Shown here: positions 26,413 through 36,025 of the stretch, in pieces
Layout: every line of letters starts with the position of its first letter
How positions within the stretch are numbered: the first letter of the stretch is position 1
Origin: Saprospiraceae bacterium
GTDB lineage: Bacteria; Bacteroidota; Bacteroidia; Chitinophagales; Saprospiraceae
NCBI GenBank assembly: GCA_016787575.1
Contig: JAEUUO010000028.1
Coordinates: 62,001 to 126,000, forward strand
Reading direction: 5' to 3'
Length of the DNA: 64,000 nt
Made by a program: the position numbers and the translations under genes
Notes under the pieces: model-generated
Database searches by the model: none
Seen by the model: the letters and a program-made list of their open reading frames with translations, nothing else
What the model was told of the DNA's origin: nothing

Positions 26413-28944
26413 ATGGCAAGTAAGCTGTTAATCGTAGAGTCACCCGCCAAAGCAAAAACTATTGAGAAATATTTGGGCAAGGATTTTAAAGTAAAGTCCA
26501 GCTATGGCCATATCCGTGACCTTGACAAAGGGAGTAAAGGAATTGACATAAATCAAAAATTTACCCCAAACTATGTGGTTTCTCCTGAAAAGACCAAAGT
26601 AGTAAAAGATTTAAAAGAATGGGCAGCCAAAGTTGATGAAATCTGGCTGGCAACGGATGAGGACCGTGAAGGGGAGGCCATTAGTTGGCACCTTTGTGAA
26701 GTATTGGGCTTGAATCCTGCGAAAGTAAACCGAATTGTCTTTCATGAAATTACCAAGCAAGCCATTCAAAAAGCTGTAAAAAGCCCAAGGACAGTTGATC
26801 TCAACCTGGTAAATGCACAACAAGCAAGACGGGTCTTAGATCGATTGGTTGGGTTTGAGCTTTCTGAAATTCTATGGAGAAAAGTACGGAACAAACTTTC
26901 TGCGGGTCGTGTTCAATCTGTTGCGGTTAAATTGGTTGTTGACAGAGAGCGTTCCATTCAGGAATTTCAATCAGAGGACTATTTTAAAGTGGACGCATTG
27001 TTTGTGGGTGCTGATGGTAAAAACAAGCAACACGTAAAAGCTCAGCTAAATCATAAATTTAAAACGGATAAAGAATCAAGACAGTTTTTAGAATTATGCA
27101 GCGACTCTACCTTTCAGGTTTCTCAAGTCACCGTAAAGCCAAGTAAGAGAAATCCAGCTCCACCATTTACAACCTCAACACTGCAACAAGAAGCCAGCAG
27201 GAAATTGGGTTTTGGAGTTAACAGGACCATGAGCAATGCTCAGAAATTATATGAAGCAGGTTGGATTACGTACATGCGTACAGATTCAACAAATTTAAGT
27301 GAAACTGCTTTGAATGAAATGGCAGTTGAAATTGAGAAGCAATTTGGAAAGCAATATCTTCATACCAGGCAGTACAAAACTAAAAATGCTTCAGCACAGG
27401 AAGCCCATGAAGCCATAAGGCCTACTTACATGGATTTGAGAAATGCTGGAGAAGATACAGACCAGCAAAAATTATATGAATTAATATGGAAACGTGCCAT
27501 GGCTTCACAAATGGCTGCCGCAGAAATTGAAAAAACAGAAGTTGATATAGCTATTTCTAAAACAAAAGAATATTTATTTCAGGCTACAGGTGAAGTGTTG
27601 ATTTTTGATGGTTTCTTGAAATTATATCTTGAATCTTCTGACGATGAAGATGAAGAAAATGCATCCATACTTCCACCTTTGAAAGTGAAGGACTTGTTGA
27701 ATTATCTTAACATTACTGCAACCCAGAAATATACAAGGCCTCCTGCACGTTACACCGAAGCGAGTTTGGTAAAAAAATTGGAGGAATTGGGAATTGGAAG
27801 GCCTTCAACGTATGCTCCGACGATTAGTAAAATTATGGAGGAAAACAGAGGATATGTTGTTAAAGAAAGCAGACCTGGTGTTGAGCGATCGTTCCAACTT
27901 ATTAAATTAGAAAATAAAAAAATTGTTGAAGTTTCAGATACCGAAATTACAGGCGCCGGAAAAAATCATTTATATCCAACAGATATTGGGATGATCGTTT
28001 GTGATTATTTGGCTTTGCATTTTCCAGACGTAATCAATTACAGTTTTACTGCTGAAATTGAGCAAGAATTTGATGAAATTGCCGATGGAAAGCTCAACTG
28101 GGTTAAAATGATCGATGATTTTTATTGGCCATTTCACAAAAATGTGGATGTGGTAATGGAGCAAGGTGAACGTGCTAAAGGAAGAAGGGATCTTGGGATT
28201 GACCCTGTTACCGGTAAGAAAGTATTGGTTCAATTGACACGATTTGGTCCTGTAGTCCAGTTAGGAGATCGGGATGAAATGAAAGAAGATGAAAAACCGG
28301 TATTCGCAAATCTGAAGCCTGGTCAAAGTATGGAAACAATTAGCTTTGAAGAAGCATTAGAGCTCTTTAAACTCCCCAGAGATCTTGGCAAGTATGAAAA
28401 CCTTGATGTAACTATAGGTTCAGGTCGATTTGGACCTTATGTTAAATTTGGTGAACAGTTTATTTCCATGCCTAAAGACATGGACCCACTAGAAATTACT
28501 AGAGAAGCAGCTATTGAAATAATTAAACAAAAACAAAAGGAAGATGCTCCAATTGGATATTATAAAGAACTTCCAATAACTAAAGGGACCGGTCGTTTTG
28601 GACCTTTTGTAAAATGGAATGGAATTTTTGTAAATGTGCCCAGGCGAATTAATTTTGAAAAATTACGATTAGATGAAGTTATTCCATTAATCGATGCAAA
28701 AGAAGTAAAGGAAGCAAACCGATACATTCATAAATTTGAAGATGAAAAAATTACAGTCGAAAATGGACGTTGGGGCCCCTATATTAAATTTGGAAAGAAA
28801 TTGATAAATTTTCCGAAGGTTGATGGACAAAGAGTCAATTCGGAACAAGTATCTAAAATGAATAAAGAGGAAATTAAAGCCATTATTCAGGATCAAATTC
28901 CAACTGCTTTTGTTAAAAAGGAACGCAAGAAAAAAACTAAATAA
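26413..28944 (+). CDS. topA: DNA topoisomerase I (type IA)
   Basis: Relaxes negative supercoils. 843 residues. The TOPRIM domain starts SKLLIVESPAKAKTIEKYLG and includes the acidic DEDREGEAISWHL; the active-site tyrosine lies in ITYMRTDSTNLSE (about residue 292). Instead of zinc-finger cysteines, the C-terminus has four glycine-aromatic repeats: TRFGPVVQLGD, GRFGPYVKFGEQF, GRFGPFVKWNG and GRWGPYIKFGKK. This repeat-type tail is usual in Bacteroidota and some other phyla. It ends in a lysine-rich tail (KKERKKKTK). ATG start at 26413. Confidence 0.96.
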   Translation: MASKLLIVESPAKAKTIEKYLGKDFKVKSSYGHIRDLDKGSKGIDINQKFTPNYVVSPEKTKVVKDLKEWAAKVDEIWLATDEDREGEAISWHLCEVLGLNPAKVNRIVFHEITKQAIQKAVKSPRTVDLNLVNAQQARRVLDRLVGFELSEILWRKVRNKLSAGRVQSVAVKLVVDRERSIQEFQSEDYFKVDALFVGADGKNKQHVKAQLNHKFKTDKESRQFLELCSDSTFQVSQVTVKPSKRNPAPPFTTSTLQQEASRKLGFGVNRTMSNAQKLYEAGWITYMRTDSTNLSETALNEMAVEIEKQFGKQYLHTRQYKTKNASAQEAHEAIRPTYMDLRNAGEDTDQQKLYELIWKRAMASQMAAAEIEKTEVDIAISKTKEYLFQATGEVLIFDGFLKLYLESSDDEDEENASILPPLKVKDLLNYLNITATQKYTRPPARYTEASLVKKLEELGIGRPSTYAPTISKIMEENRGYVVKESRPGVERSFQLIKLENKKIVEVSDTEITGAGKNHLYPTDIGMIVCDYLALHFPDVINYSFTAEIEQEFDEIADGKLNWVKMIDDFYWPFHKNVDVVMEQGERAKGRRDLGIDPVTGKKVLVQLTRFGPVVQLGDRDEMKEDEKPVFANLKPGQSMETISFEEALELFKLPRDLGKYENLDVTIGSGRFGPYVKFGEQFISMPKDMDPLEITREAAIEIIKQKQKEDAPIGYYKELPITKGTGRFGPFVKWNGIFVNVPRRINFEKLRLDEVIPLIDAKEVKEANRYIHKFEDEKITVENGRWGPYIKFGKKLINFPKVDGQRVNSEQVSKMNKEEIKAIIQDQIPTAFVKKERKKKTK

Positions 28945-28950
28945 TTCTAA

Positions 28951-29613
28951 TCAATAGCGTTTTTTACGTTGATACCAAAGAAAGCGTAACACAAGATTGG
29001 CTTGATACCTGCTTAGTGACAGATCTTCTTCAATTGTACGGTTGTCTTTTAGTAAAAAAGCATCATTAAATGACTTGCTAAAAATAAATGAGGGACTAAA
29101 AGTCCAGGTTTTATTAATTCCAATATCAATGCCTGCACCTGCACCAAGGGAAAACAAAATCCCATTGTTCTTAACCGGATCAGCATCTGTTTCAAAAACC
29201 TGATTTATATATCCAAGTTTTGGGTTAATGATAAAATGAAATCCCTTTTTAAAAAATTGACCTTGCTTGTTAAACGTTGGACAATTGCAATCATTGCCAA
29301 AGTCCATTGGGTATAACATTATTGGTATGGACAGATTTAATTGCGTTTCTTTTAAATTTAATGCATTCGTCAAATTACTGGATTTCATATAATCTAATAA
29401 AATGGCAGGATTGAATTCAATTCGGCGGGATTTGATTCGAAACCAATAAGCTGGTCCACCACTGAAATGAATTGCATTTTTAATCTGGTAATTTTGATTT
29501 CCGGAAGGTATTGAAAAAAGTACAGGGCCGGATTCAATGTGAAATCCATATTGCCCATTCAATTTAGATATTAATAAAATACCTAATAAAAGTAAATTTA
29601 AACGGATCTTCAT
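28951..29613 (-). CDS. Outer-membrane beta-barrel protein, PorT-like
   Basis: 220 residues with a signal peptide (LNLLLLGILLISKLNGQ) and alternating beta strands ending in LSRYQANLVLRFLWYQRK. The pattern, including FHIESGPVLFSIPSG, GAGAGIDIGINKTWTFSPSF and a paired CNC, fits the small outer-membrane barrel families (PorT / beta-barrel_2) of Bacteroidota. PorT itself belongs to the type IX machinery, but similarity here is only at fold level, so no such role should be assumed. It faces topA with 6 bases between stops. Confidence 0.72.
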   Translation of the reverse strand: MKIRLNLLLLGILLISKLNGQYGFHIESGPVLFSIPSGNQNYQIKNAIHFSGGPAYWFRIKSRRIEFNPAILLDYMKSSNLTNALNLKETQLNLSIPIMLYPMDFGNDCNCPTFNKQGQFFKKGFHFIINPKLGYINQVFETDADPVKNNGILFSLGAGAGIDIGINKTWTFSPSFIFSKSFNDAFLLKDNRTIEEDLSLSRYQANLVLRFLWYQRKKRY

Positions 29614-29643
29614 AATAGGGAAACCCTTTTTTTAGTATCTTAT

Positions 29644-29651
29644 TATCTTTG
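29644..29651 (+). promoter_or_regulatory. -7 promoter element for rimO
   Basis: TATCTTTG ending 13 bases before the TTG start of rimO. Confidence 0.5.
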
Positions 29652-29664
29652 TCTAAATTTTTTA

Positions 29665-30981
29665 TTGAAAACCAAGAAACAAATATCCAATAAAATACAG
29701 ATTGTAACACTGGGTTGTTCAAAAAACTGGGTAGATTCTGAAAATCTTATTACCCAACTTAAATACAATCAATTTGAGGTTGAGCACAATCCAATCAAAG
29801 AGGTCTCTCAAACAGTCATTATAAATACTTGCGGGTTCATTGACAGGGCTAAGGAAGAATCTATTAACACGATCCTGGAATACGCTGGATTAAAAAAGCA
29901 AGGGCAATTGGAAAAGTTGTACGTTACTGGTTGTCTGTCACAGCGTTATAAAGAGAGTCTGGAAGACGAAATACCTGAGGTAGATGCTTTTTTTGGGACT
30001 ATGGAAATGCCTGGATTGTTAGCAAAATTAAATGCGAATTACAAAAAGGAATTGGTAGGCGAGCGGATCATTTCCACTCCATTACATTATGCCTATTTAA
30101 AAATTTCGGAGGGGTGCAACCGAACCTGTAGTTTTTGCGCTATACCCTTGATGAGAGGCCAGCACCGCTCCGTGCCCATCGAGGATTTGGTCTTGCAGGC
30201 AAAACATTTGGCCCGCAATGGGGTCAAAGAGCTTATCCTTATAGCCCAGGAATTAACTTACTATGGTTTAGATCTGTATAAAAAACGGGCTTTAAACGAA
30301 TTATTGCAGAAATTGGCAGAGATAGATGGGATTACCTGGATACGATTGCATTATGCATATCCCTCTAAATTTCCATTAGAAGTTCTTGATATAATTCGGG
30401 ACGAACCTAAAATTTGTAAATACATTGATTTGCCATTGCAACATATTTCCGACCCTGTCCTTAGTGCGATGAAGCGTCAAATTTCAAAAGAAGAAACAAT
30501 CCGGTTGGTTAATACGATTCGAGATAAAATTCCAGGCATTCATTTTAGAACTACTTTTTTGGTTGGATTTCCAGGTGAGACAGAGGCATGTTTTGAAGAA
30601 TTGTGCCAATTTGTTAAGGAATTTAGATTTGAACGGATGGGTGTGTTTCAATATTCACAAGAAGAAGATACCAGTGCCTATGGTTTGGGTGATTTAGTGC
30701 AAGCAGATACAAAGGAAGCTAGGGCAGCAGAATTAATGGCTATTCAAGAATCCATTAGTTATGATTTAAATCAGCAAAAATTAAACAAGGTTTACAACGT
30801 ATTGATTGATAAAAAGGAAAATAATTTTTATTTTGGAAGGACAGAATTTGACAGTCCTGAAGTTGATAACGATGTGCTTTTTGAGTCTACAAACAAAAAC
30901 TATCTAAGAATCGGAGATTTTGTAAATTCGAGAATTATTAAGGCAGATGCCTACGATTTAATAGCCATTCCAGAATTATAG
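29665..30981 (+). CDS. rimO: Ribosomal protein S12 methylthiotransferase
   Basis: Radical-SAM enzyme that adds a methylthio group to an aspartate of S12. 438 residues: the N-terminal UPF0004 domain with VTLGCSKNWVDSENLI and NTCGFIDRAKEES, the radical-SAM cysteines in EGCNRTCSFCAIPLMRGQHR (CxxxCxxC), and a C-terminal TRAM domain. The sequence NTCGFIDRAKEES separates RimO from MiaB. The start is TTG (29665-29667); the frame has no ATG until far inside the first domain, and a promoter element sits 13 bases upstream. Three genes downstream lie close enough for one transcript. Confidence 0.95.
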   Translation: MKTKKQISNKIQIVTLGCSKNWVDSENLITQLKYNQFEVEHNPIKEVSQTVIINTCGFIDRAKEESINTILEYAGLKKQGQLEKLYVTGCLSQRYKESLEDEIPEVDAFFGTMEMPGLLAKLNANYKKELVGERIISTPLHYAYLKISEGCNRTCSFCAIPLMRGQHRSVPIEDLVLQAKHLARNGVKELILIAQELTYYGLDLYKKRALNELLQKLAEIDGITWIRLHYAYPSKFPLEVLDIIRDEPKICKYIDLPLQHISDPVLSAMKRQISKEETIRLVNTIRDKIPGIHFRTTFLVGFPGETEACFEELCQFVKEFRFERMGVFQYSQEEDTSAYGLGDLVQADTKEARAAELMAIQESISYDLNQQKLNKVYNVLIDKKENNFYFGRTEFDSPEVDNDVLFESTNKNYLRIGDFVNSRIIKADAYDLIAIPEL

Positions 30982-30984
30982 ACA

Positions 30985-31425
30985 ATGGAAAATTCCATTT
31001 ATAAACAATTTGTGAAACCAGGTTCTCAGGCATTATTAATATTAGCACTTTATGGTTTTGCTATTTTAATTTTAAAAATTCTTGATTTATTTGAATTCAA
31101 GCAATTCCTTTCAAAGTATTGTTGGCTATTTGGAACCGCACTGCTTTTGTTTTATATTGTATTAAACAGTTTATATAGTTTTATTGCAATTGATAAATTA
31201 GCTTATTTTAGAAATTCAATATTTGCTTATGTGGGTTGTTTGATAGTTGTTGTTGGATTGAATTCGCTGATATCAGGGAAGACAGTTTTTGAAGTTGAAA
31301 CATATTCCTGGATACTTTTTGTATTTAGTTTTGTATTTATAGTATTTCTAACAATAATTAATCTGCTTCGCAAAATTGTTGAAATGGCCATTAATCAAAA
31401 TAAAAAAATTGAAGATGAAAATTAA
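30985..31425 (+). CDS. Four-helix membrane protein, unknown
   Basis: 146 residues with four hydrophobic helices: [59 protein letters not shown] and [19 protein letters not shown], and a charged C-terminus. No motif that I can name. It begins 3 bases after the rimO stop and its end overlaps msrB by 11 bases, so the three genes are probably translated from one mRNA. Function unknown. Confidence 0.7.
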   Translation: MENSIYKQFVKPGSQALLILALYGFAILILKILDLFEFKQFLSKYCWLFGTALLLFYIVLNSLYSFIAIDKLAYFRNSIFAYVGCLIVVVGLNSLISGKTVFEVETYSWILFVFSFVFIVFLTIINLLRKIVEMAINQNKKIEDEN

Positions 31426-31966
31426 TTTGTTTTATGTGTTGGCACTTTGCGTATCTCAGCATGTATCCTGTCAGCAAAACCATAAAGATCAGGGAACTAA
31501 ACAAAATAATATTACAAATAAAGAAGTAATTGCTGATACAATTATTCAGATTCCTTCATCAATTGTACCTGTAAGTTATTCAGAAGATGAATGGAAGCTA
31601 AAGTTAAGCCCGGATGCATATTACGTTTTGAGGAATAAAGGGACCGAAAGGGCTTTTACGGGAGCTTATTGGGATAACCATGAGAAAGGAATTTATATTT
31701 GCAATGCCTGTGGGTTACCACTATTTGAATCGGAGCAAAAATTTGATTCGGGTACGGGTTGGCCAAGTTTTTTAAAGCCGATACAAGCTAAAGTGGTTTC
31801 AGAAATTCAAGACAATGATCATGGAATGTCCAGAACAGAGGTTGTATGTGCGCGCTGTAAAGGACATTTGGGTCATGTATTTGATGATGGACCTCAGCCA
31901 ACCGGATTGCGTTATTGTATGAATTCGGTTTCTTTGAAATTCATTCCAAATGGGTTTGTGAAATAA
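31415..31966 (+). CDS. msrB: Peptide-methionine (R)-S-oxide reductase, lipoprotein form
   Basis: Reduces methionine-R-sulfoxide in damaged proteins. The catalytic domain holds both zinc CxxC pairs (CNACG, CARCKG), GTGWPSF and the active cysteine in [11 protein letters not shown]. The N-terminus is a signal with a lipobox-like QHVSC, so the enzyme is predicted to work in the envelope. I use the ATG at 31415 because it makes this lipoprotein signal; an ATG at 31376 would add 13 residues of overlap. Its 3' end overlaps the convergent oxidase gene by 26 bases. Confidence 0.92.
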   Translation: MKINLFYVLALCVSQHVSCQQNHKDQGTKQNNITNKEVIADTIIQIPSSIVPVSYSEDEWKLKLSPDAYYVLRNKGTERAFTGAYWDNHEKGIYICNACGLPLFESEQKFDSGTGWPSFLKPIQAKVVSEIQDNDHGMSRTEVVCARCKGHLGHVFDDGPQPTGLRYCMNSVSLKFIPNGFVK

Positions 31967-33227
31967 ATTTATTTTTACAAATCAAATCAGGTTTGATATC
32001 ATCTATTGATTTGCATCCACATAAACTCATAGTTATCATCAATTCTGTGGCTATATTTTGAACGAGTGTTTCAACTCCAAGATGTCCCTTGAGTGCAAGT
32101 GCGTAAACATATGGCCTACCCAGGCCAACAGCATTAGCTCCTAAAGCCAAGGCAATAAACACATCCGTTCCACTTCGAATGCCACTATCCAAAAACACAG
32201 GATATTCTGGCGGTAGTGTTTTTTTTATTTGCCACAAGGCATCCAGGCTTGATACTACGTGATCAATCTGACGACCACCATGATTGGAAACAACGATCCC
32301 GTCAATCCCATGATCCAGTGCTTTTCGTGCGTCGTCTTCTCTTAATATTCCTTTTAGTATTAAAGGTAATTTTGTAATCTTTCGCAACCAGATGATATCA
32401 TTCCAATTTAAATGTGGGTTAGAATAAATGTCTAAAAAGCATCGGATTGCTTTCGCTGGATTTCGGGTTTTAATATTATTTATAAATGAACCCGGATATG
32501 ATTTTAGAATTTCAATTGTAGCAAACATACCAGGTTTATGTTGTGTAGAATTCGGTATGTCTTGATAATTACCTGAATTCATTAGTTTGGTAAAAACAGG
32601 ATCTGAAGTGTATTGTGCTATGCCTTTGCCATAAATAAAAGGGAGGTATGCATTTTCTAAATCCAAAGTTCTCCATCCAAGAGTGGTAGTATCTAATGTC
32701 AACACTATAGCAGAACAAGCACTGTTCTCTGCCCTAGAAACAAAACTTTCAACGAGTTCTCTTGATTTACTGAAATAAAGTTGAAACCAATGATTTGAAT
32801 TCACAAGTAATTTACTACAAGCCTCCATTGATTTAGAAGCTTGGTTTGAGTAAACCATGGTGATCCCGGTATTTATAGCTGCTCGTGCCAATTCTAAATC
32901 AGCTTCGGGATGAGCCAATTCCAATACCCCAATCGGTGAAAAATAGAAAGGAAGCGGAAAGGTATTTCCGAAAATTTGGATTTCTAATTTCGGTTTGTCG
33001 CAACCTTGAAGCATTGGAGGGGCTATTCCATATTTCTTAAATGCTTCACGGTTATTGAGAACACCTTGATTTGTCCCGGCTCCAGTTAAAATATAATTAA
33101 ATGCTTTTTTATTTAGCTTTTTAGCAGCTTCAAGTTGTAATAATTCGAAATCTATTGGGATGATTGGTTTTTTGCCAGCAAGACCACCGGTAAATATAGT
33201 TTTTAACCAATCTCTCCCAATTTCCAT
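31941..33227 (-). CDS. FMN-dependent alpha-hydroxy-acid dehydrogenase/oxidase
   Basis: 428 residues of the glycolate oxidase / L-lactate dehydrogenase / lactate 2-monooxygenase family. The FMN and substrate motifs are [20 protein letters not shown] near the N-terminus, [19 protein letters not shown], and [14 protein letters not shown] with the catalytic histidine, then [20 protein letters not shown]. The segment [20 protein letters not shown] is like the lactate 2-monooxygenase branch. Substrate is therefore probably L-lactate or a similar 2-hydroxy acid, but I cannot decide oxidase versus dehydrogenase. It lies 10 bases downstream of tyrS and probably shares its transcript. Confidence 0.87.
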   Translation of the reverse strand: MEIGRDWLKTIFTGGLAGKKPIIPIDFELLQLEAAKKLNKKAFNYILTGAGTNQGVLNNREAFKKYGIAPPMLQGCDKPKLEIQIFGNTFPLPFYFSPIGVLELAHPEADLELARAAINTGITMVYSNQASKSMEACSKLLVNSNHWFQLYFSKSRELVESFVSRAENSACSAIVLTLDTTTLGWRTLDLENAYLPFIYGKGIAQYTSDPVFTKLMNSGNYQDIPNSTQHKPGMFATIEILKSYPGSFINNIKTRNPAKAIRCFLDIYSNPHLNWNDIIWLRKITKLPLILKGILREDDARKALDHGIDGIVVSNHGGRQIDHVVSSLDALWQIKKTLPPEYPVFLDSGIRSGTDVFIALALGANAVGLGRPYVYALALKGHLGVETLVQNIATELMITMSLCGCKSIDDIKPDLICKNKFISQTHLE

Positions 33228-33237
33228 TTATTTATGG

Positions 33238-34524
33238 TTATTGGATTTCTATTAAATATTTATTCTTTTTTCCATTGTCAATCATTAAGTATTTTCCATA
33301 AATCAAATCATTCTCGTCGAGAATTTCTTCAACATCTGTAATTTTTTTCTTATTGATCGCTATTGCATTTCCTTGGATTGCTCTTCGTGCTTCTGACTTA
33401 GAATTTAAAATGGAGGTATGCTCGGACAAAATACTGATAATATTCTTATTTGAATTTAATTGATCTCGGGCAATTGCAAAATTGGGAAGTTCCGCTTTCA
33501 GTTGTTGATAGGTTTCTTCCTCAAGAGAAAACAAAAAATCTGTTGTACAGTCTTTGTTAAATAGCAACTCAGAAACTTCCATAGCAGCATGAAATGCTTT
33601 CTTGTTATGCACCCTCAAGGTAATTTCTTCGGCCAATATTTTTTTTAAATTTCGAAGATCTGAAGCATGTTCTAGTTCTAATTCTTCAATTTCTTTTTGA
33701 GATTTTAAACTAAAGTAACGGAACAACTTACTTAAATCAGCATCATCTGAATTTATCCAAAATTGATAAAATTTATATGGACTGGTCAGGCTTGGATCAA
33801 GAAAAATATTACCGCTTTCTGTCTTTCCAAATTTTTTACCATCTGACTTGGTTAATAGGGGAGTGGTAACAGCATATGCCTTGGAATCAGCAATTACTTT
33901 GCCAATATATTCAGTGCCTGCAGTAATATTTCCCCACTGATCTGACCCCCCCATTTGGATTCTGCAATTGTGCATTTGATACAGACAATAAAAATCATAA
34001 GCCTGTAGCAGTTGGTATGAAAATTCTGTATACGAAATTCCTGTTTCAAGACGTTTTTTTACAGATTCTTTCGATAGCATGTAATTGATGGTAGTATGCT
34101 TTCCGACATCCCGCAGAAAGTCAAGGACATTCATGCTTTTATAAAAATCAAAATTATTGACCAGAATGGCTTTGTTTGGGCCCTCATCAAAATTCAGCAG
34201 TTGTTTTAATTGTGCAACCTGAAACTGAATGTTGTCATCCAACTCCTGATAAGATTTTAATTCGCGTTCTTTGTCTTTTCCGGATGGATCGCCAATACGA
34301 CCGGTTGCACCACCCATAACAACCACTGGCTGATGGCCAGCCCGTTGAAAAAAGCTTAACAACATAATTTGAACGTAATTTCCCAAACCCAATGATTTAG
34401 CAGTGGGATCAAATCCGATATAGGCTGTACGGATACCACCAGCTAGGTATTCTTCAAGACCGGGGGTGAAATCCTGCAACATATTCCTCCATCTCAATTC
34501 TTCTAAAAATCCATTTTTTTGCAT
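33238..34524 (-). CDS. tyrS: Tyrosyl-tRNA synthetase (HIGH motif altered)
   Basis: Class I aminoacyl-tRNA synthetase, about 428 residues, the bacterial TyrRS length. Clear family parts: AYIGFDPTAKS, RAGHQPVVVMGGATGRIGDP, YQLLQAYDFYCLY, MGGSDQWGNITAGTEYIGK, the KMSKS-equivalent KFGKTESG, and a C-terminal S4-type RNA-binding domain (SKSEARRAIQGNAIAINKKK). The position of the HIGH signature reads G-L-G-N (SLGLGNYVQIM), so the first histidine is absent. I start at the ATG 34522-34524, which matches the family N-terminus (GFLEELRWRN); the ATG at 34539 adds five residues. lldD-like gene follows 10 bases later. Confidence 0.93.
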   Translation of the reverse strand: MQKNGFLEELRWRNMLQDFTPGLEEYLAGGIRTAYIGFDPTAKSLGLGNYVQIMLLSFFQRAGHQPVVVMGGATGRIGDPSGKDKERELKSYQELDDNIQFQVAQLKQLLNFDEGPNKAILVNNFDFYKSMNVLDFLRDVGKHTTINYMLSKESVKKRLETGISYTEFSYQLLQAYDFYCLYQMHNCRIQMGGSDQWGNITAGTEYIGKVIADSKAYAVTTPLLTKSDGKKFGKTESGNIFLDPSLTSPYKFYQFWINSDDADLSKLFRYFSLKSQKEIEELELEHASDLRNLKKILAEEITLRVHNKKAFHAAMEVSELLFNKDCTTDFLFSLEEETYQQLKAELPNFAIARDQLNSNKNIISILSEHTSILNSKSEARRAIQGNAIAINKKKITDVEEILDENDLIYGKYLMIDNGKKNKYLIEIQ

Positions 34525-34549
34525 ACTCAAATTAAACATTGTAAGTTTG

Positions 34550-34557
34550 CAAATTTA
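34550..34557 (-). promoter_or_regulatory. -7 promoter element for tyrS
   Basis: TAAATTTG on the minus strand, 25 bases before the ATG at 34524. Confidence 0.45.
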
Positions 34558-34598
34558 CAAGAATTAGTGGATAATGCTAAACGACTTATCCGATCGCA

Positions 34599-35843
34599 AT
34601 GAATTTAAGTGCATATATTTCTAGAAAAACCTTTTTAAGTTTCAGAAAATCCTTCACCAGAAGTATTATCCGTATTTCAATCATAGCAACCGCTTTGAGC
34701 TTAAGTGTTATGATTATTTCACAGAGTATATTTAATGGCTTCCAAAAGGAAATTGCTCAAAAAGTATTTGGATTTTGGGGTCATATACACATTACAGATA
34801 TTCAATCTAACCGGAGTATTGAACCAATTACCATAAAGCTTACTGAGGGATTGCTGGATAGTTTGAGTTTTTTTATTCCCCCAGGTTATACAGAATCTCC
34901 CATTAAACACGTCCAGCGCTTTTTAGTTTATCCATCAATTGCTGGTTCAAAGGAAGAATTTGAAGGATTGTTTATCAAAGGGCTTGACTCAGATTTTGAT
35001 TGGAATTTTTTCTCTGAATTTCTCAACAGGGGACGAATTTTACATTCTTCAGATTCCGGCTGGGTGCGTGAAATTTTGATTTCTGAAGAAACTGCAAACC
35101 GATTGAATGTAGATACCGGACACTATGTGATATTGAATTTTATAGTTGACAACGAACATCTCAAACGCAAGTTGAAAGTTGTAGGTGTATTTAATACAGG
35201 ATTGGGAGAGTATGATCGTCGATTTGCATTGGCTGATATTCATATGTTGCAGCAAATAATGCATAAAGGTCCAAGCGATGTTACCGGTCTCGAGTTGTTC
35301 TGCAAGAATATAATTCAAACGGATTCGGTAAGCAATTATATATATGAAAACATTCTGCCGTTGGATTTGTATTCTGAATCCATACGCGAAAAGTTTCCTA
35401 ATATATTTGAATGGTTGTCATTGCAAAACACCAATAAACTATTTATTCTTTTCTTAATTATGGCTGTGTGTTTAATTAATATGTCTACTACAGTCATGAT
35501 TTTGATTTTGGAACGGACGCATATGATTGGGGTCTTAACCGTTTTAGGAATGAGTCCATGGAACCAAAGGAAAATCTTTTTAAGATATGCTGCACGAATT
35601 TTAATGTGGAGTATGCTGTTGGGAAATGCCATTGGATATGGATTGTGTCTTTTTCAAAAAAAGTATCATTTGATTCATCTGAGTGAAAGTGATTATTACC
35701 TTTCTTATGCTCCAGTAGATTTAAGCATATTGCCGATTTTAATGCTTAATTTGATATTTTTTATCGTTATTATTTTGAGTATGATAATTCCAAGTTTAAT
35801 TATTCAATCGATACGACCGGTGAAAGCATTGAGATTTCGTTAG
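34599..35843 (+). CDS. LolC/LolE-type ABC transporter permease
   Basis: 414 residues: an N-terminal helix (SIIRISIIATALSLSVMIIS), a large periplasmic domain (about 40-265), and three C-terminal helices of the FtsX domain (LFILFLIMAVCLINMSTTVM, then LMLNLIFFIVIILSMIIPSL). ILERTHMIGVLTVLGMSPWN is the cytoplasmic coupling region, and the C-terminus ends RPVKALRFR. Lol permeases release lipoproteins from the inner membrane with the LolD ATPase. Bacteroidota genes of this kind often stand alone, as here; the LolD-like ATPase at 37.9 kb is a candidate partner. Confidence 0.86.
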   Translation: MNLSAYISRKTFLSFRKSFTRSIIRISIIATALSLSVMIISQSIFNGFQKEIAQKVFGFWGHIHITDIQSNRSIEPITIKLTEGLLDSLSFFIPPGYTESPIKHVQRFLVYPSIAGSKEEFEGLFIKGLDSDFDWNFFSEFLNRGRILHSSDSGWVREILISEETANRLNVDTGHYVILNFIVDNEHLKRKLKVVGVFNTGLGEYDRRFALADIHMLQQIMHKGPSDVTGLELFCKNIIQTDSVSNYIYENILPLDLYSESIREKFPNIFEWLSLQNTNKLFILFLIMAVCLINMSTTVMILILERTHMIGVLTVLGMSPWNQRKIFLRYAARILMWSMLLGNAIGYGLCLFQKKYHLIHLSESDYYLSYAPVDLSILPILMLNLIFFIVIILSMIIPSLIIQSIRPVKALRFR

Positions 35844-36025
35844 AATGAATAATTAACTATGTATAACTTGCAGAAATATAAAACGATAGCCTTTTAATAA
35901 ATTTATTAATGCTGATATTAAAAGATTGCTTGCTTTAAATTGGTAAAATTTAAATGTTTGGCGTAATTTAGCAGCTGAAAATTTCCATTTTAAAATGCGT
36001 TGCAATTTAAGCGAACAAACAAGCG

